Positions 9,239 to 18,450 are shown, counted from the stretch's first letter. The stretch: DNA of 64,000 nt from JAJZSS01 sp964463505 (GCA_964463505.1 CAYXDC010000003.1:1-64000); one strand, 5' to 3'. The notes: generated from the letters alone by a model not told the origin. Numbers and translations: made by a program.

Positions 9239-9328
9239 GGAGAGGTCGCGTAGTCTGGCCTAGCGCGCACGCCTGGAGAGCGTGTTTCCCGCAAGGGAAC
9301 GAGGGTTCGAATCCCTCCCTCTCCGCCA
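9239..9328 (+). tRNA. tRNA-Ser (anticodon GGA)
   Basis: A cloverleaf can be drawn by eye. The acceptor stem GGAGAGG (9239-9245) pairs with CCTCTCC (9318-9324). The anticodon stem CACGC/GCGTG encloses the loop CTGGAGA with anticodon GGA. A long variable arm follows (TTCCC GCAA GGGAA), as in class II tRNAs. The T arm is GAGGG TTCGAAT CCCTC. The 3' end GCCA is encoded. GGA reads serine codons UCC and UCU. Confidence 0.97.
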
Positions 9329-9361
9329 AAAAAATCACCAGTGAAAACTGAGTGATTTTTT
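9329..9361 (+). terminator. Intrinsic terminator after tRNA-Ser
   Basis: AAAAAATCAC (9329-9338) pairs with GTGATTTTTT (9352-9361), which ends in a T-run. It starts directly after the encoded CCA. Confidence 0.8.
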
Positions 9362-9415
9362 ATTATCTGGATTTGGGTAACCCATCGGGCTTGGGGGATT
9401 TTCGGTTGAATTATC

Positions 9416-9444
9416 TTGACAGGGGCATGAGTCAATTGTATAAT
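9416..9444 (+). promoter_or_regulatory. Consensus sigma-70-type promoter of the TetR/MacAB-like operon
   Basis: TTGACA (9416-9421), a 17-base spacer and TATAAT (9439-9444): a perfect match to both consensus hexamers. The palindrome at 9454-9472 covers the expected transcription start, so the promoter can be strong but repressible. Confidence 0.9.
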
Positions 9445-9453
9445 CCGACAGAA

Positions 9454-9472
9454 TAAACCGACGGTCGGTTTA
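9454..9472. promoter_or_regulatory. TetR-family operator palindrome
   Basis: TAAACCGAC-G-GTCGGTTTA: two perfect 9-base arms around one central base. It begins 10 bases after the -10 hexamer and ends a few bases before the Shine-Dalgarno of the TetR gene. The position fits autorepression by the adjacent regulator. Confidence 0.8.
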
Positions 9473-9488
9473 ATAAAGGAGGATAATT

Positions 9489-10202
9489 TTGCCCAGAATT
9501 ATCAAAGAAGATGAATACGCTATCAGGCGTAATCAGATCATTGATACAACTCTGAAATTGGTTTATACCAAAGGCTACGGGCAAATAACTATACAGGATA
9601 TCCTGGATGACCTGCATATTTCAAAAGGGGCGTTCTACCACTACTTTGACTCGAAAATGTCTGTGCTGGAAGCGCTGGTAGAGCGCATGATTAGTGACAT
9701 GGAACCGCACCTTCGTTTGATAGTAAACGACACTTCATCGTCTGCTTTGGAAAAACTCCAGCGCTATTATGAAACAGCAGTCAGATGGAAAACTGAGCAA
9801 AAGGAAATCATTTTTGAGCTTATCCGGATCTGGTATGCGGATGAAAATATAATTGTCCGCCAAAAATTAACCGCCAAGTCCCTGGCGAGGATCACACCCT
9901 TGCTCACAGAGATTATCCAGCAGGGAGTTGATGAAGGAGTATTTAATACTGCGTATCCAGAATTCATCTCTCAGGTGAATTTGTACCTGTTGCAGGGATT
10001 GAGTGATGCATTTGTAGAATTGCTCTTTGCACCTAAAGTAGATCCTGCGGCATTACAAAAATCCATAGCGCTTTTTGCAGCCTATAACGATGCGTTGGTT
10101 CGAATTCTGGGAGCGCCAAAAAACTCAATCCAACTCATGGATCAAGATACCCTGGCAGATTGGTTCTCGTACCGCACAAAAGTAACTGGCTTGCAAGGTT
10201 AA
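9489..10202 (+). CDS. TetR/AcrR-family transcriptional regulator
   Basis: The probable repressor of the transporter operon that follows. The N-terminal helix-turn-helix spans about residues 29-50 (ITIQDILDDLHISKGAFYHYF), the most conserved TetR segment. The rest is an all-helical ligand-binding domain, 237 aa in all. The start is TTG 9489, supported by AAAGGAGG six bases upstream; no ATG fits. A perfect promoter and a palindrome precede it. The ligand is unknown. It is likely an exported compound of the MacAB-like pump. Confidence 0.9.
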   Translation: MPRIIKEDEYAIRRNQIIDTTLKLVYTKGYGQITIQDILDDLHISKGAFYHYFDSKMSVLEALVERMISDMEPHLRLIVNDTSSSALEKLQRYYETAVRWKTEQKEIIFELIRIWYADENIIVRQKLTAKSLARITPLLTEIIQQGVDEGVFNTAYPEFISQVNLYLLQGLSDAFVELLFAPKVDPAALQKSIALFAAYNDALVRILGAPKNSIQLMDQDTLADWFSYRTKVTGLQG

Positions 10203-10290
10203 CTGCCAGACAGAGAACTGAAAAATAATAGAAACCGGAGATCAAGCTGGTGAATAATATGTCCAATGGTTTTAGAAAGGAGTGCCAAAT

Positions 10291-11520
10291 ATGAGCTTAT
10301 ATCTTCGTTTGGCGTGGCGCAATATCTGGCGGCATCGTAGACGGACCTTCATTGTTGTCCTGGCCATGGGTCTGGGGCTGTCTATGATGATGATGTATGA
10401 TGCCCTTATTGCAGGTTTTGATCAGGCGATTTACGGGAATGCCATCAAAGTCCTAGGCGGGAACATTCAGGTGCATGCAGACGGATATCGAGCAGATGTT
10501 GGACAGACTCCGCTCTTGCCCTTGCCAGATGATCAGGCTGTCGTAAATGCTGCACTGGCCCAGCCGCAGGTTCTGGCTGCCACTCGGCGAATCATTACCG
10601 GAGGGTTAGCGACCAGCCGGGAAGGGGCCTTCGCAGTTGGGATCACAGGCATCGAGCCTGAAAAGGAAGTAGATGTCAATCTCGCCGCCCAACATGTCGT
10701 AGCCGGGCGCTACCTCACATCTCAAGATGCTGATATGGTCTTCATCGGCCAGGGTCTTGCGACAGCAATGGGCGTCCTGGCTGGTGACCGGATTACCCTG
10801 ACAGGCAAGGCGACCCACGAGCAGATGCGCAGCCGGACCATGACTGTCGTTGGCATTTATGACCTCGGCATGCCCGATATTGAAAAACGCACCATATTTA
10901 TGTCTCTTGCAGAAGCGCAGAGCCTGTATGATCTGAACGGTTTTTCCACCGAAGTCGCGATTTCATTAAAACAGCTTGGACAAGAAGCGCTTGTCATTCA
11001 GGCCCTTGAACCCATGTTGCCCGGGTATGAGGTTGAATCCTGGGAAAGTAATTTTCCTGAGCTTACCCAGGCCCTGGGCACCAAGGGTGCGGTGATGAAT
11101 ATTTTTAGTGTAATCATCATGATGGTAGCAGGCATCGGCATCCTGAATATGCTCCTGATGGCTGTGTACGAACGCACCCGTGAAATCGGTTTAATGGGTG
11201 CGTTGGGCCTAAAACCGCGCCAAATCTCGCTGCTTTTCATCCTGGAAGGCACCATGATCGGTTTGGTTGGCGTTTTTGCAGGTATCTGCATGGGATTATT
11301 GTTTAATGGTCTGCTGATGCAGGTTGGGATTGACTTTGCTCAATTCGGTAACATAACCAGTTACATGGCTCTATTAGGTGGACCGGTTTATCCTACCTGG
11401 GGTATTGAAAATCTTGCATCGCGCGGGCTGACTGTCGCAATCATCTCAACACTGGCAGCATTCTATCCAGCGCGAGAAGCGGCCAACCGCGAGCCTGCCG
11501 AAGCCTTGCATTTCGTATGA
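10291..11520 (+). CDS. MacB/FtsX-type ABC transporter permease (first)
   Basis: An inner-membrane permease with the MacB-type arrangement: an N-terminal helix near residues 17-37, a large extracytoplasmic domain (about 40-270), and three C-terminal helices carrying the FtsX domain with the signature YERTREIGLMGALGLK. ATG 10291 is preceded by AAAGGAG eight bases away; the in-frame GTG at 10282 overlaps that site and is less likely. It works with the second permease, the ATPase and the adaptor in the same operon. Proteins of this class act mechanically to drive export or lipoprotein movement. Confidence 0.9.
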   Translation: MSLYLRLAWRNIWRHRRRTFIVVLAMGLGLSMMMMYDALIAGFDQAIYGNAIKVLGGNIQVHADGYRADVGQTPLLPLPDDQAVVNAALAQPQVLAATRRIITGGLATSREGAFAVGITGIEPEKEVDVNLAAQHVVAGRYLTSQDADMVFIGQGLATAMGVLAGDRITLTGKATHEQMRSRTMTVVGIYDLGMPDIEKRTIFMSLAEAQSLYDLNGFSTEVAISLKQLGQEALVIQALEPMLPGYEVESWESNFPELTQALGTKGAVMNIFSVIIMMVAGIGILNMLLMAVYERTREIGLMGALGLKPRQISLLFILEGTMIGLVGVFAGICMGLLFNGLLMQVGIDFAQFGNITSYMALLGGPVYPTWGIENLASRGLTVAIISTLAAFYPAREAANREPAEALHFV

Positions 11521-11529
11521 GGTAGACTG

Positions 11530-12747
11530 ATGATACAACTCATTAAGATGGCTTACCGTGATCTTGGGCGCAACCGCCGGCGCTCTTTTCTTTCCTCTCT
11601 AGCTCTAGGGGTTGGTCTGGCGCTTTTATTGCTGATGGCTGCTTTTGTAAATGGTGAGATGAACAGTACTTTAGATAACACCATCCGCTTGCAAAGTGGG
11701 CATCTTCAAATTCGCGCCCAAACATATGACGAAACCAAATCCAGCCTAAAATGGGTGGACCTGGTTGAAAACCCTGAGCCGCTCATCGAACAGATCGCCA
11801 GTCTGCCACAAGTGAAAGCGGCGACCCCCCGGCTGTATGCCAGCGGGATTGTGTCAGCGATGAATAAATCGTCTGGTGTGCGAGTATTTGGTATCGATCC
11901 CCTCTCCCCAGCCAATGCACCCTACAGCGAAGGCATTGTCAATGGCGAATATTTATCAGCCGATGATCGCCAGGGTGTTTTGATCGGTCAGCCGCTGGCA
12001 GAAAAATTAGAACTGTCGACAGGTGATCAGGTTATGCTCTCGGTGAATACCTCCAATGGGGATGTAGATGAGCAATTATTTACCATCCGAGGGATCTATT
12101 CTACCCAAACCTATGGTTTTGATAGTTCGACGATCTTTCTCCCGCTGGGGAAAGCGCAGGCTATAACCCAAACGGAAAATCATGCCAGTGCAATTTTTGT
12201 CTTATTGCAAGAACGCGATCAAACAGATGAGGTTGTGGCAGCTATGCAAACCTCGAAGTATGAAATCCTGACCTGGACTGAGATGAATGAGCTTATTCTT
12301 CAGACTGAAGAGTTATCCAATGCGTATATGAGCCTGCTGTATCTCATCGTTTTGGGAATCACGGCAACCGTCATTGTTAATACATTGGTCATGGCGGTCT
12401 ACGAACGAACGCGTGAGATTGGGATCCTTTCAGCCATTGGCATGAAAAGCGGTCGCATTATGGCTTTGTTCCTGGCCGAATCCACGTTGCTCGCCATCGG
12501 AGGCATCCTGATCGGTTTAGTTCTGGGTTCTCTGGTGGTTGGGTATCTTTCGAAATATGGTTTTTACATCGGCAATATGGGTATTACCGGTTTGCTTATG
12601 GAGAACAGGATTTATACTGACCCAACCTTAGAGGATACCCTCAGCCTGAGTTTGATTGCTCTGGTCATCACTTTAATAGCTGGTCTTTATCCAGCGATAT
12701 TAGCCACACGCTTGGAGCCCGTCGACGCGCTGAGGGCTGGTCAATAA
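11530..12747 (+). CDS. MacB/FtsX-type ABC transporter permease (second)
   Basis: A second permease of the same family and layout as the one upstream: an N-terminal helix (about residues 18-37), an extracytoplasmic domain and three C-terminal helices with YERTREIGILSAIGMK. The two are clear paralogues and are likely to form a heterodimer. It starts 10 bases after the first permease and ends 20 bases before the ATPase gene. 405 aa is typical of permeases with a separate ATPase. Confidence 0.9.
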   Translation: MIQLIKMAYRDLGRNRRRSFLSSLALGVGLALLLLMAAFVNGEMNSTLDNTIRLQSGHLQIRAQTYDETKSSLKWVDLVENPEPLIEQIASLPQVKAATPRLYASGIVSAMNKSSGVRVFGIDPLSPANAPYSEGIVNGEYLSADDRQGVLIGQPLAEKLELSTGDQVMLSVNTSNGDVDEQLFTIRGIYSTQTYGFDSSTIFLPLGKAQAITQTENHASAIFVLLQERDQTDEVVAAMQTSKYEILTWTEMNELILQTEELSNAYMSLLYLIVLGITATVIVNTLVMAVYERTREIGILSAIGMKSGRIMALFLAESTLLAIGGILIGLVLGSLVVGYLSKYGFYIGNMGITGLLMENRIYTDPTLEDTLSLSLIALVITLIAGLYPAILATRLEPVDALRAGQ

Positions 12748-12766
12748 AGGGCAAAAGGATAATAAA

Positions 12767-13477
12767 ATGGAAGTTACTAAGATTCAAAACGTGACGAAGT
12801 CGTTTAAGACCGGTAAGGTCGAAACCCAGGCTCTGCGAGGGGTTAGTTTTAGCATTGAGAGTGGCGAATTCACCGCCCTGATTGGACCTTCAGGCTCGGG
12901 TAAAACAACCTTATTGCAATTAATCGGTTGTTTGGACTTGCCAACCAGCGGGCAAGTGTATGTCAATGGCAAGGATGTCAGCCACCTGAACCGTAACCAA
13001 CGCGCCGATATGCGCAAGGGAACGATCGGCTTTATATTTCAATTCTTCGCGCTGATCCCCACTCTTACCGCCTATGAAAACGTTGAAATGCCCTTACTCT
13101 TGAATGGACATACACCCACAGAGCGACGTACCCGGGTTAATCAACTACTCGAATCGGTTGGTCTTGCTGAGCGTGCACACCACCGGCCGGACCAGTTAAG
13201 CGGTGGAGAGCAGCAGCGCGTGGCGATTGCCCGAGCTTTGTCGATGAAGCCTGCCTTGATCCTGGCCGATGAGCCGACTGCTAATCTTGATACGCCGAAT
13301 GGGAAACTGGTGATGGATACAATGCTAAGGCTAAACCAGGAAACAGGGGTGACTTTTGTATTTGCCACCCACGATCCGCGCGTTATTCAATATGCTCGCC
13401 GTGTGATCACGCTGCGCGATGGCTTAATTGTTGCGAATGATCTTGTTGAATCAGTCAGTATTGGAGTTAAAGAATGA
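12767..13477 (+). CDS. ABC transporter ATPase, MacB/LolD type
   Basis: The energising subunit for the two FtsX-type permeases. Walker A is GPSGSGKT (40-47), the Q-loop is near FQFFAL, the ABC signature is LSGGEQQ (144-150), Walker B is LILADE (164-169) and the switch His is in ATHDPRV. Length 236 aa is standard. It overlaps the adaptor gene by four bases (ATGA), which indicates coupled translation. Confidence 0.95.
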   Translation: MEVTKIQNVTKSFKTGKVETQALRGVSFSIESGEFTALIGPSGSGKTTLLQLIGCLDLPTSGQVYVNGKDVSHLNRNQRADMRKGTIGFIFQFFALIPTLTAYENVEMPLLLNGHTPTERRTRVNQLLESVGLAERAHHRPDQLSGGEQQRVAIARALSMKPALILADEPTANLDTPNGKLVMDTMLRLNQETGVTFVFATHDPRVIQYARRVITLRDGLIVANDLVESVSIGVKE

Positions 13478-14697
13478 TGCCCAAATATTTGGCTAACAAT
13501 TTGTTCCTGGCCCTGTTGACCACCCTATTCTTAACAGGCTGTAGCGCTATAACTGGTACAACCCCCACCCCCTTACCAACCATTGCCTTGGATAATACCA
13601 GCAGTGCAACCTCCGTTTTACCTCAAGCAACAGGCTCCGGTGTGGCTGCGTCAGGCGTGATTGTGCCTGCTAAGGAAGCGAATATGGCTTTTGCCTCCGG
13701 TGGCATTGTTGAATCGATTGAGGTCGTCATCGGTGCACACGTGGATGCGGGTCAGGTTATCGCGCGGCTGGCTGGGGCTGAGCAGTTACAGGCTTCTTTA
13801 TCGACTGCTGAGTTGGAAATATTGGTTGCACAACAAAATCTTGAAAAACTCACCACTGACCTACCTGAAGAGCAAATTGCTGCTTTGCAGACGTTAAATG
13901 ATGCTCGCAAGGCGTTGCGTGACGCCGAATTGAAGATCAGTGGTTTTGGTGTTCCAGCCGAGCAGATTGATGTGGAGGTTGCCCGCTCGAATGTCGCCCT
14001 GGCCAAGCGTGCTTTGGATCAAGCTTTGAAGGACTTTCAGCCTTATGAGAATAAGCTGGAAAGCAATTTGAAACGTGCAGCCCTGCTCAGCAAGTTGTCC
14101 GATGCGCAAAAGCTGTATGACAATGCTGTCCAACAATTAAACCGGCTTACTGGCGTATTTGTACCAGAATTTGATATGTCTCAGGCACAAACCGAGCTGG
14201 AAATTGCCCAGACCAGGCTGACGCTGGCCGAAGACAAATATGCACAACTCGCAGAAGGGCCGGATCCTGCGGAGTTGGAATTAGCTGAAGCGCGCTTACA
14301 AAATGCTCAGGATCGAGCGCAAGCTGTGCGCGCGAATCTTGCTAATTTGGAATTGAAAGCTCCGTTTGCCGGCGTGGTGAGCCAGATCAATATTCAAGCT
14401 GGTGAATGGGTGATCCCTGGCCAATCGATCCTGGCTTTAGCGGACTTAGACCATTTACGCGTCGAGACGACCGACTTGAGCGAGCGGGATATTCCCAATG
14501 TTGAGATTGGCCAATCGGTTACAGTACAGGTTACCGCTTTAGACCAGGAAGTCTCTGGACAGGTAACGGAGATTTCTCCCCTTGCTGACACATTGGGAGG
14601 CGACGTAGTCTATAAAACGATGATTGACCTGGATACAATTCCCTCTGATTTACGGGCGGGCATGAGCGTGGAAGTACAGTTTGGTGTCACTCAATAA
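13474..14697 (+). CDS. Lipoprotein periplasmic-adaptor-like protein (HlyD/MacA family)
   Basis: A membrane-fusion-type adaptor for the ABC exporter. The N terminus is a lipoprotein signal ending in LFLTGC (Cys23). A biotinyl/lipoyl-like half (GGIVESIEVVIGAHVDAGQVIARL), a long coiled coil (about residues 105-285, with two repeated QAELELAEARL-like segments), the second lipoyl half (LELKAPFAGVVSQINIQAGEWV) and a beta-barrel follow in the MacA order. No TolC-like outer-membrane partner is encoded here. It closes the operon, and a hairpin follows at 14771-14800. Confidence 0.9.
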   Translation: MMPKYLANNLFLALLTTLFLTGCSAITGTTPTPLPTIALDNTSSATSVLPQATGSGVAASGVIVPAKEANMAFASGGIVESIEVVIGAHVDAGQVIARLAGAEQLQASLSTAELEILVAQQNLEKLTTDLPEEQIAALQTLNDARKALRDAELKISGFGVPAEQIDVEVARSNVALAKRALDQALKDFQPYENKLESNLKRAALLSKLSDAQKLYDNAVQQLNRLTGVFVPEFDMSQAQTELEIAQTRLTLAEDKYAQLAEGPDPAELELAEARLQNAQDRAQAVRANLANLELKAPFAGVVSQINIQAGEWVIPGQSILALADLDHLRVETTDLSERDIPNVEIGQSVTVQVTALDQEVSGQVTEISPLADTLGGDVVYKTMIDLDTIPSDLRAGMSVEVQFGVTQ

Positions 14698-14770
14698 TCG
14701 TTTAAGATAAAACTAACACCCTTATCACCGAGCAGCCTTGGTGTTCTAAGGCCCTGGCCGGCATATATGT

Positions 14771-14800
14771 GCCCTCACCTGGCGTCACCCAGGTGAGGGC
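14771..14800 (+). terminator. Terminator-like hairpin after the MacAB-like operon
   Basis: A perfect 12-bp GC-rich stem (14771-14782 with 14789-14800) with a 6-base loop. The following sequence, ATAAATTTGT, is only moderately T-rich, so it is a probable rather than certain intrinsic terminator. The converging gene ends 29 bases later. Confidence 0.6.
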
Positions 14801-14829
14801 ATAAATTTGTCCCTTGGCGAAGCAATAAA

Positions 14830-15600
14830 TTAACCGGATCCAAGCCGCATGATTGTGTTCTCCAACAGGGCCAGGAGCAGCAGCAGAATCAATAAAAGAA
14901 AGACAATTACCATAAACCAGGATCCGGTCAGGGTGGCCAGTATGCCAGCCAGGGTCAGAATCGCCAGGGCCAGCATGGTATAAGCTGAACGCCGAGTGCG
15001 GTCTTTTAATGGACGTTTACCTGTCTGCCATAAAAACATACCCAGGATCATTCCAAACAGACTGGCGCTGATGCTGATCACGATGATTTGCTGGCTATTC
15101 AGCCAGGAATGATTCACCACCAGGATGCCACAGTGACTGGTGCGGGCAGGTATGCGTAATTGTTCGTTGATTAAGTAAGTCCGCGCTAAAATTAATCGAT
15201 TGAACTTAAGATTCTGAATGCTCGCCATCCAGGAAAATTGGCGCTGTTCTTGGGGGTTGAGTTGGATGGTCTGACTGTCTGTTATCGCCTCGATAAATGG
15301 ATCGGGGTTACTCAGATCTGTCTGAAGCATCACTTTGACCGGGCGATCCAATCGATTCTCGACCCGGGTGGAAATGGTGGCTGTCTCTTGTGAGGTGATC
15401 AATACCGGGCAGGTCAGACCTTTGAGTCTGGCATCCATTGGGATCGATGAATCGAAAGCAGCCGCTTCACTGGTTCCCCAGAATGCGCCACCTTCCAGAT
15501 CGCTCCACAGGCCCAGACTGATAAAGATCACACCAATCAAAAAACCCACAATAAAGAGCGCTGTCCCTAGAGAGTTCCAAATGGTATTTGACGATTTCAC
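14830..15600 (-). CDS. Uncharacterised membrane protein with one extracytoplasmic domain
   Basis: I do not recognise a family. A single N-terminal helix (about residues 13-32) is followed by a soluble stretch of roughly 130 residues, then three hydrophobic helices from about residue 170 to 250 (ISISASLFGMILGMF, YTMLALAILTLAGILATL, and a very Leu-rich LLLILLLLLALLE). The soluble part contains strand-like repeats and could be an immunoglobulin-like fold. It lies 24 bases downstream of the 4-TM protein gene, so the two are probably co-transcribed. A function in the neighbouring electron-transfer cluster is possible but unproven. Confidence 0.6.
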   Translation of the reverse strand: MKSSNTIWNSLGTALFIVGFLIGVIFISLGLWSDLEGGAFWGTSEAAAFDSSIPMDARLKGLTCPVLITSQETATISTRVENRLDRPVKVMLQTDLSNPDPFIEAITDSQTIQLNPQEQRQFSWMASIQNLKFNRLILARTYLINEQLRIPARTSHCGILVVNHSWLNSQQIIVISISASLFGMILGMFLWQTGKRPLKDRTRRSAYTMLALAILTLAGILATLTGSWFMVIVFLLLILLLLLALLENTIMRLGSG

Positions 15601-15624
15601 TGGTTAAGCTCCTGTCCAGGTATA

Positions 15625-15993
15625 TTAGCCGGCTGTTGCCATCGAGCGCAAAACGATCCCCACCAGGAATAAAAATCCGACGCTGTATAATAACATCACC
15701 TGGCGAGAATTTTCTCCATGCGTGTAAAGGAAAATACCTGGCACTGCCAGAACATTAATAGCGCCATACAGGATATGCATCCCACCTTGCAATTCTCCGA
15801 CGCCACTGATCCACAGATATAAACCAATTAAGCCCTGTAGCACAAATAATATCTCAGCGATGACCAGTGCGCCAAAATAGCTGCTATCCACACCCTGCTT
15901 GCGGAAAAATCGCCAAAGTCCCCACACGGCCATCAGAATGATATAGAAAAGCATCGTATTGCCCAACCGGGCATGAATATCTATGATCGACAT
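15625..15993 (-). CDS. Four-helix membrane protein with conserved-looking histidines
   Basis: A 122-aa protein made almost entirely of four hydrophobic helices (about residues 11-29, 41-63, 70-90 and 98-117). Histidines lie at His7 at the start of helix 1, in GGMHILYG and in YTHGEN, a pattern seen in small haem- or quinone-handling membrane proteins. It sits divergently next to the Rieske/cytochrome b operon. Another 4-TM protein with a similar pattern is encoded at 56890-57348. The family is not recognised with certainty, and the haem suggestion is inference. Confidence 0.55.
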   Translation of the reverse strand: MSIIDIHARLGNTMLFYIILMAVWGLWRFFRKQGVDSSYFGALVIAEILFVLQGLIGLYLWISGVGELQGGMHILYGAINVLAVPGIFLYTHGENSRQVMLLYSVGFLFLVGIVLRSMATAG

Positions 15994-16171
15994 CTTACTC
16001 CCTCCAGGGTTCTATCAGGATTGCATTATTATAATCCTCACCCAAGATGAAGTATCCACCTTTAAATGTGGTAATCACACCTCCCACCAGATAGCTGAGT
16101 CTTTAAGATAAAAACTTGTGCACCCAGCCGATTTTTCCTGACCAAAAGATAATAATTGTATTAATACGTGC

Positions 16172-16200
16172 TTGCCCTTCAGGAGTGCTCATGCTATAAT
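16172..16200 (+). promoter_or_regulatory. Promoter of the Rieske/cytochrome b operon
   Basis: TTGCCC (16172-16177), a 17-base spacer and TATAAT (16195-16200). The -10 is also extended (TGCTATAAT). The start would lie about 40 bases upstream of the Rieske ATG. Confidence 0.8.
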
Positions 16201-16249
16201 TCGGGCGAGGGACAATTGGGATAATTATAATCATTTAAGGAGGATATAT

Positions 16250-16807
16250 ATGGCTAAGGAGACTGCTCCGGCCGCGGAGGGGAAAGTTCAGGTGAACCGG
16301 CGGGAATTTCTTAATCTTGCCTGGCTCGCCTCGCTTGGATTTCTGACGGTCAATGTGGCGGGGATTACTTATTTATTTGCAATGCCGCGTTTCGAAGAGG
16401 GCGAATTCGGCGGTCTTTACACAGTTGGTTCAGCAAGTGAGCTGCCAGAGATAAATGCTGCTCCTCAGAACCATCCAAAAGTCAAACTGTGGATATCCAA
16501 TACAGATAAGGGCGTAACAGCTCTGTATAAGGTTTGCACGCATCTGGGTTGTTTGTATAACTGGAGCGATCAGGATGAGATTTTCGCCTGTCCATGTCAT
16601 GGATCACAATTTTCACTGGATGGTGAATTCATCCAGGGTCCAGCGCCGCGCTCCCTAGATCGTTTTGTCCTGCGCGCAGTAGATCCTGAGACCAATCAGG
16701 TGCTGGCGCAAGCGGATAACGGGGAACCGTTACAACTGCCTGATAACCCAAATGCTGTTATTCAGGTAGATACCGGACAGCGTATTCAAGGTCAGGCGCA
16801 TGCTTGA
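16250..16807 (+). CDS. Rieske [2Fe-2S] protein of a cytochrome bc-type complex
   Basis: The Rieske iron-sulfur subunit that takes electrons from quinol in a bc/b6f-type complex. A twin-arginine pair (NRREF, residues 16-20) precedes the single helix, so it is probably inserted by Tat. The cluster motifs are CTHLGC (Cys96, His98, Cys101) and CPCHGS (Cys114, Cys116, His117), giving two Cys and two His ligands plus the Cys101-Cys116 disulfide. ATG 16250 follows TTAAGGAGGAT; the longer frame reaches back only into the promoter. It is first in the operon with cytochrome b and two cytochromes c. Confidence 0.95.
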   Translation: MAKETAPAAEGKVQVNRREFLNLAWLASLGFLTVNVAGITYLFAMPRFEEGEFGGLYTVGSASELPEINAAPQNHPKVKLWISNTDKGVTALYKVCTHLGCLYNWSDQDEIFACPCHGSQFSLDGEFIQGPAPRSLDRFVLRAVDPETNQVLAQADNGEPLQLPDNPNAVIQVDTGQRIQGQAHA

Positions 16808-16861
16808 TTAATCGTTGGGTGGGGATTGTATTTGCATTAATCATTTTTGGGGAGTAAATCC

Positions 16862-18439
16862 ATGCTTAGAAACGCCAATTTGCAAGATCTCAGGAAAAAG
16901 ATCGGCGGTATGATCGATCAACGCGTGCGGGCCATTACTGCCGGCTTGAGCTTGAATGAGCTGCGGGCCTTGGTGCGCGGTGAACCGCCTACCGAAAAAC
17001 CCAATCCGCGTTACAAGGTGCATACCACCAGTTTCTTGTTTCACATTCGTCCGCGTTATTATGAGAGGGGTAGTACGATATTCGCCCATACATTTCGTTT
17101 GGGCTTTTTCACCTCTTTCTTTTTCTTTGTTGAAGTGATCACCGGACTGATCTTGATGGTGTACTATACACCTTCACCTTCAGAGGCTTATAACTCAATT
17201 CTTAAATTAATGACCAATGTCCCGTTTGGACAGATGCTGCGAGATATCCACCGTTTGGGGGCGGAAGGGATGGTCATCTTTACCACATTGCATATGTTAA
17301 GGACGTTTTTCACGGGCTCTTATAAGAAAGAGCGTTCGTTTACCTGGCTTACAGGCGTTGCGCTCCTGGGTATAACGTTATTTCTATCCTTTAGCGGCTA
17401 CCTCTTGCCCTGGGATCAGCTTGCATACTGGGCAGTCACGATCGGAACCAGTATGGCGGAGGCTGCTCCAGTATTTGGGAATGAGGTCAACTTACTCATG
17501 CGGGGATCACCTGATATCGCAGCCAATGGATTATTGCGTTTCTACTTGCTGCATGTGGTGCTCATGCCATTTGCGGCGATCTTAGTCATCAGCATTCATT
17601 ATTATAAGGTTTCCCGTGAACATGGCATTTCACTTCCGGCGAAATATATCGAAGGCGATGTCGCGCCTGGCGTGGCTAAAGAAGCAAAAACCAGGATTGA
17701 TTTCCTTCCTGATCTGCTTACCCATGAAGTATTCCTGACAGCTTTAGGATTATTTGCGCTTGTTTTAGGCGTGACCGTATTTGGGTACCATGCACCACTG
17801 GAAAATATTGCCGATCCACAAGTTACACCTTTGGACACGAAAGCTCCCTGGTATTTCTGGTGGCTGCAAGGGATGTTGAAGCTGGGTGACAAAAGCTTGA
17901 TGGGGATCGTTTTGCCCACGATCATTGTGGCAATCCTGGTTGGTGTGCCTTACATCGATCGTAATCCTCACCGCAGCCTCTACAAACGTCCACTTGCCGT
18001 ATCTTTGGGGCTGGTGGCAGTTCTGGCATTGATCGTGCTGAGTTATATGGGCTTGCCTCAATATGGGATTAAAACCTCTGCCGCCACGCGTATTGTACAG
18101 GATCTGGCGCCGCAAGAAGGAGCTGGACCGGTCCATCTGATTCCGTACAATCAGCTTCAGTCGGGTGTATACGAAGTCAACCAAAGTCCCGACCGTAATC
18201 TCTGTCCTGAGGTTGATTACGGTTGTCCTGAATTAGAATCAGTCTTTGGTTCTTACACGGAGCGCGTCAACAACGCAATAAATGTGGGTGACCTTCCCGC
18301 AGCTAATGCGGTGATGCTGATCGAGGATTGGCAGCAAGACTTAAAGAAAGTTACCTTCCGGATAATATGGGAAGAAGATGAACAGAGCAAGACTTACGAG
18401 CGCCACCTCTATTTGCATCGCGAACGGGGGGCCGAATAA
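16862..18439 (+). CDS. Cytochrome b (b6/subunit IV fusion type)
   Basis: The quinol-oxidising di-haem cytochrome b. Haem ligands are visible as His130/His144 in one helix and His231/His246 in the other. The second pair is separated by 14 residues, as in cytochrome b6 rather than mitochondrial b. The subunit-IV-like half follows in the same chain, with APWYFWW at the quinol site (the PEWY position), so the protein is a natural b6/IV fusion. The last 120 residues form a soluble tail with two Cys. ATG 16862 is chosen because GGGGAG lies 7 bases upstream. A terminator-like hairpin follows. Confidence 0.93.
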   Translation: MLRNANLQDLRKKIGGMIDQRVRAITAGLSLNELRALVRGEPPTEKPNPRYKVHTTSFLFHIRPRYYERGSTIFAHTFRLGFFTSFFFFVEVITGLILMVYYTPSPSEAYNSILKLMTNVPFGQMLRDIHRLGAEGMVIFTTLHMLRTFFTGSYKKERSFTWLTGVALLGITLFLSFSGYLLPWDQLAYWAVTIGTSMAEAAPVFGNEVNLLMRGSPDIAANGLLRFYLLHVVLMPFAAILVISIHYYKVSREHGISLPAKYIEGDVAPGVAKEAKTRIDFLPDLLTHEVFLTALGLFALVLGVTVFGYHAPLENIADPQVTPLDTKAPWYFWWLQGMLKLGDKSLMGIVLPTIIVAILVGVPYIDRNPHRSLYKRPLAVSLGLVAVLALIVLSYMGLPQYGIKTSAATRIVQDLAPQEGAGPVHLIPYNQLQSGVYEVNQSPDRNLCPEVDYGCPELESVFGSYTERVNNAINVGDLPAANAVMLIEDWQQDLKKVTFRIIWEEDEQSKTYERHLYLHRERGAE

Positions 18440-18450
18440 CGGCGATTACT

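Noticed and set aside
8862..9338. Minus-strand open frame beginning with a REGFEPSFPCG-like sequence
   Set aside because: It is the antisense reading of tRNA-Ser and of the GNAT gene; such peptides are a well-known artefact of tRNA genes.
16172..16249. N-terminal extension of the Rieske protein
   Set aside because: This stretch contains the -35 and -10 of the promoter and has no ribosome site; ATG 16250 is preceded by an excellent one.
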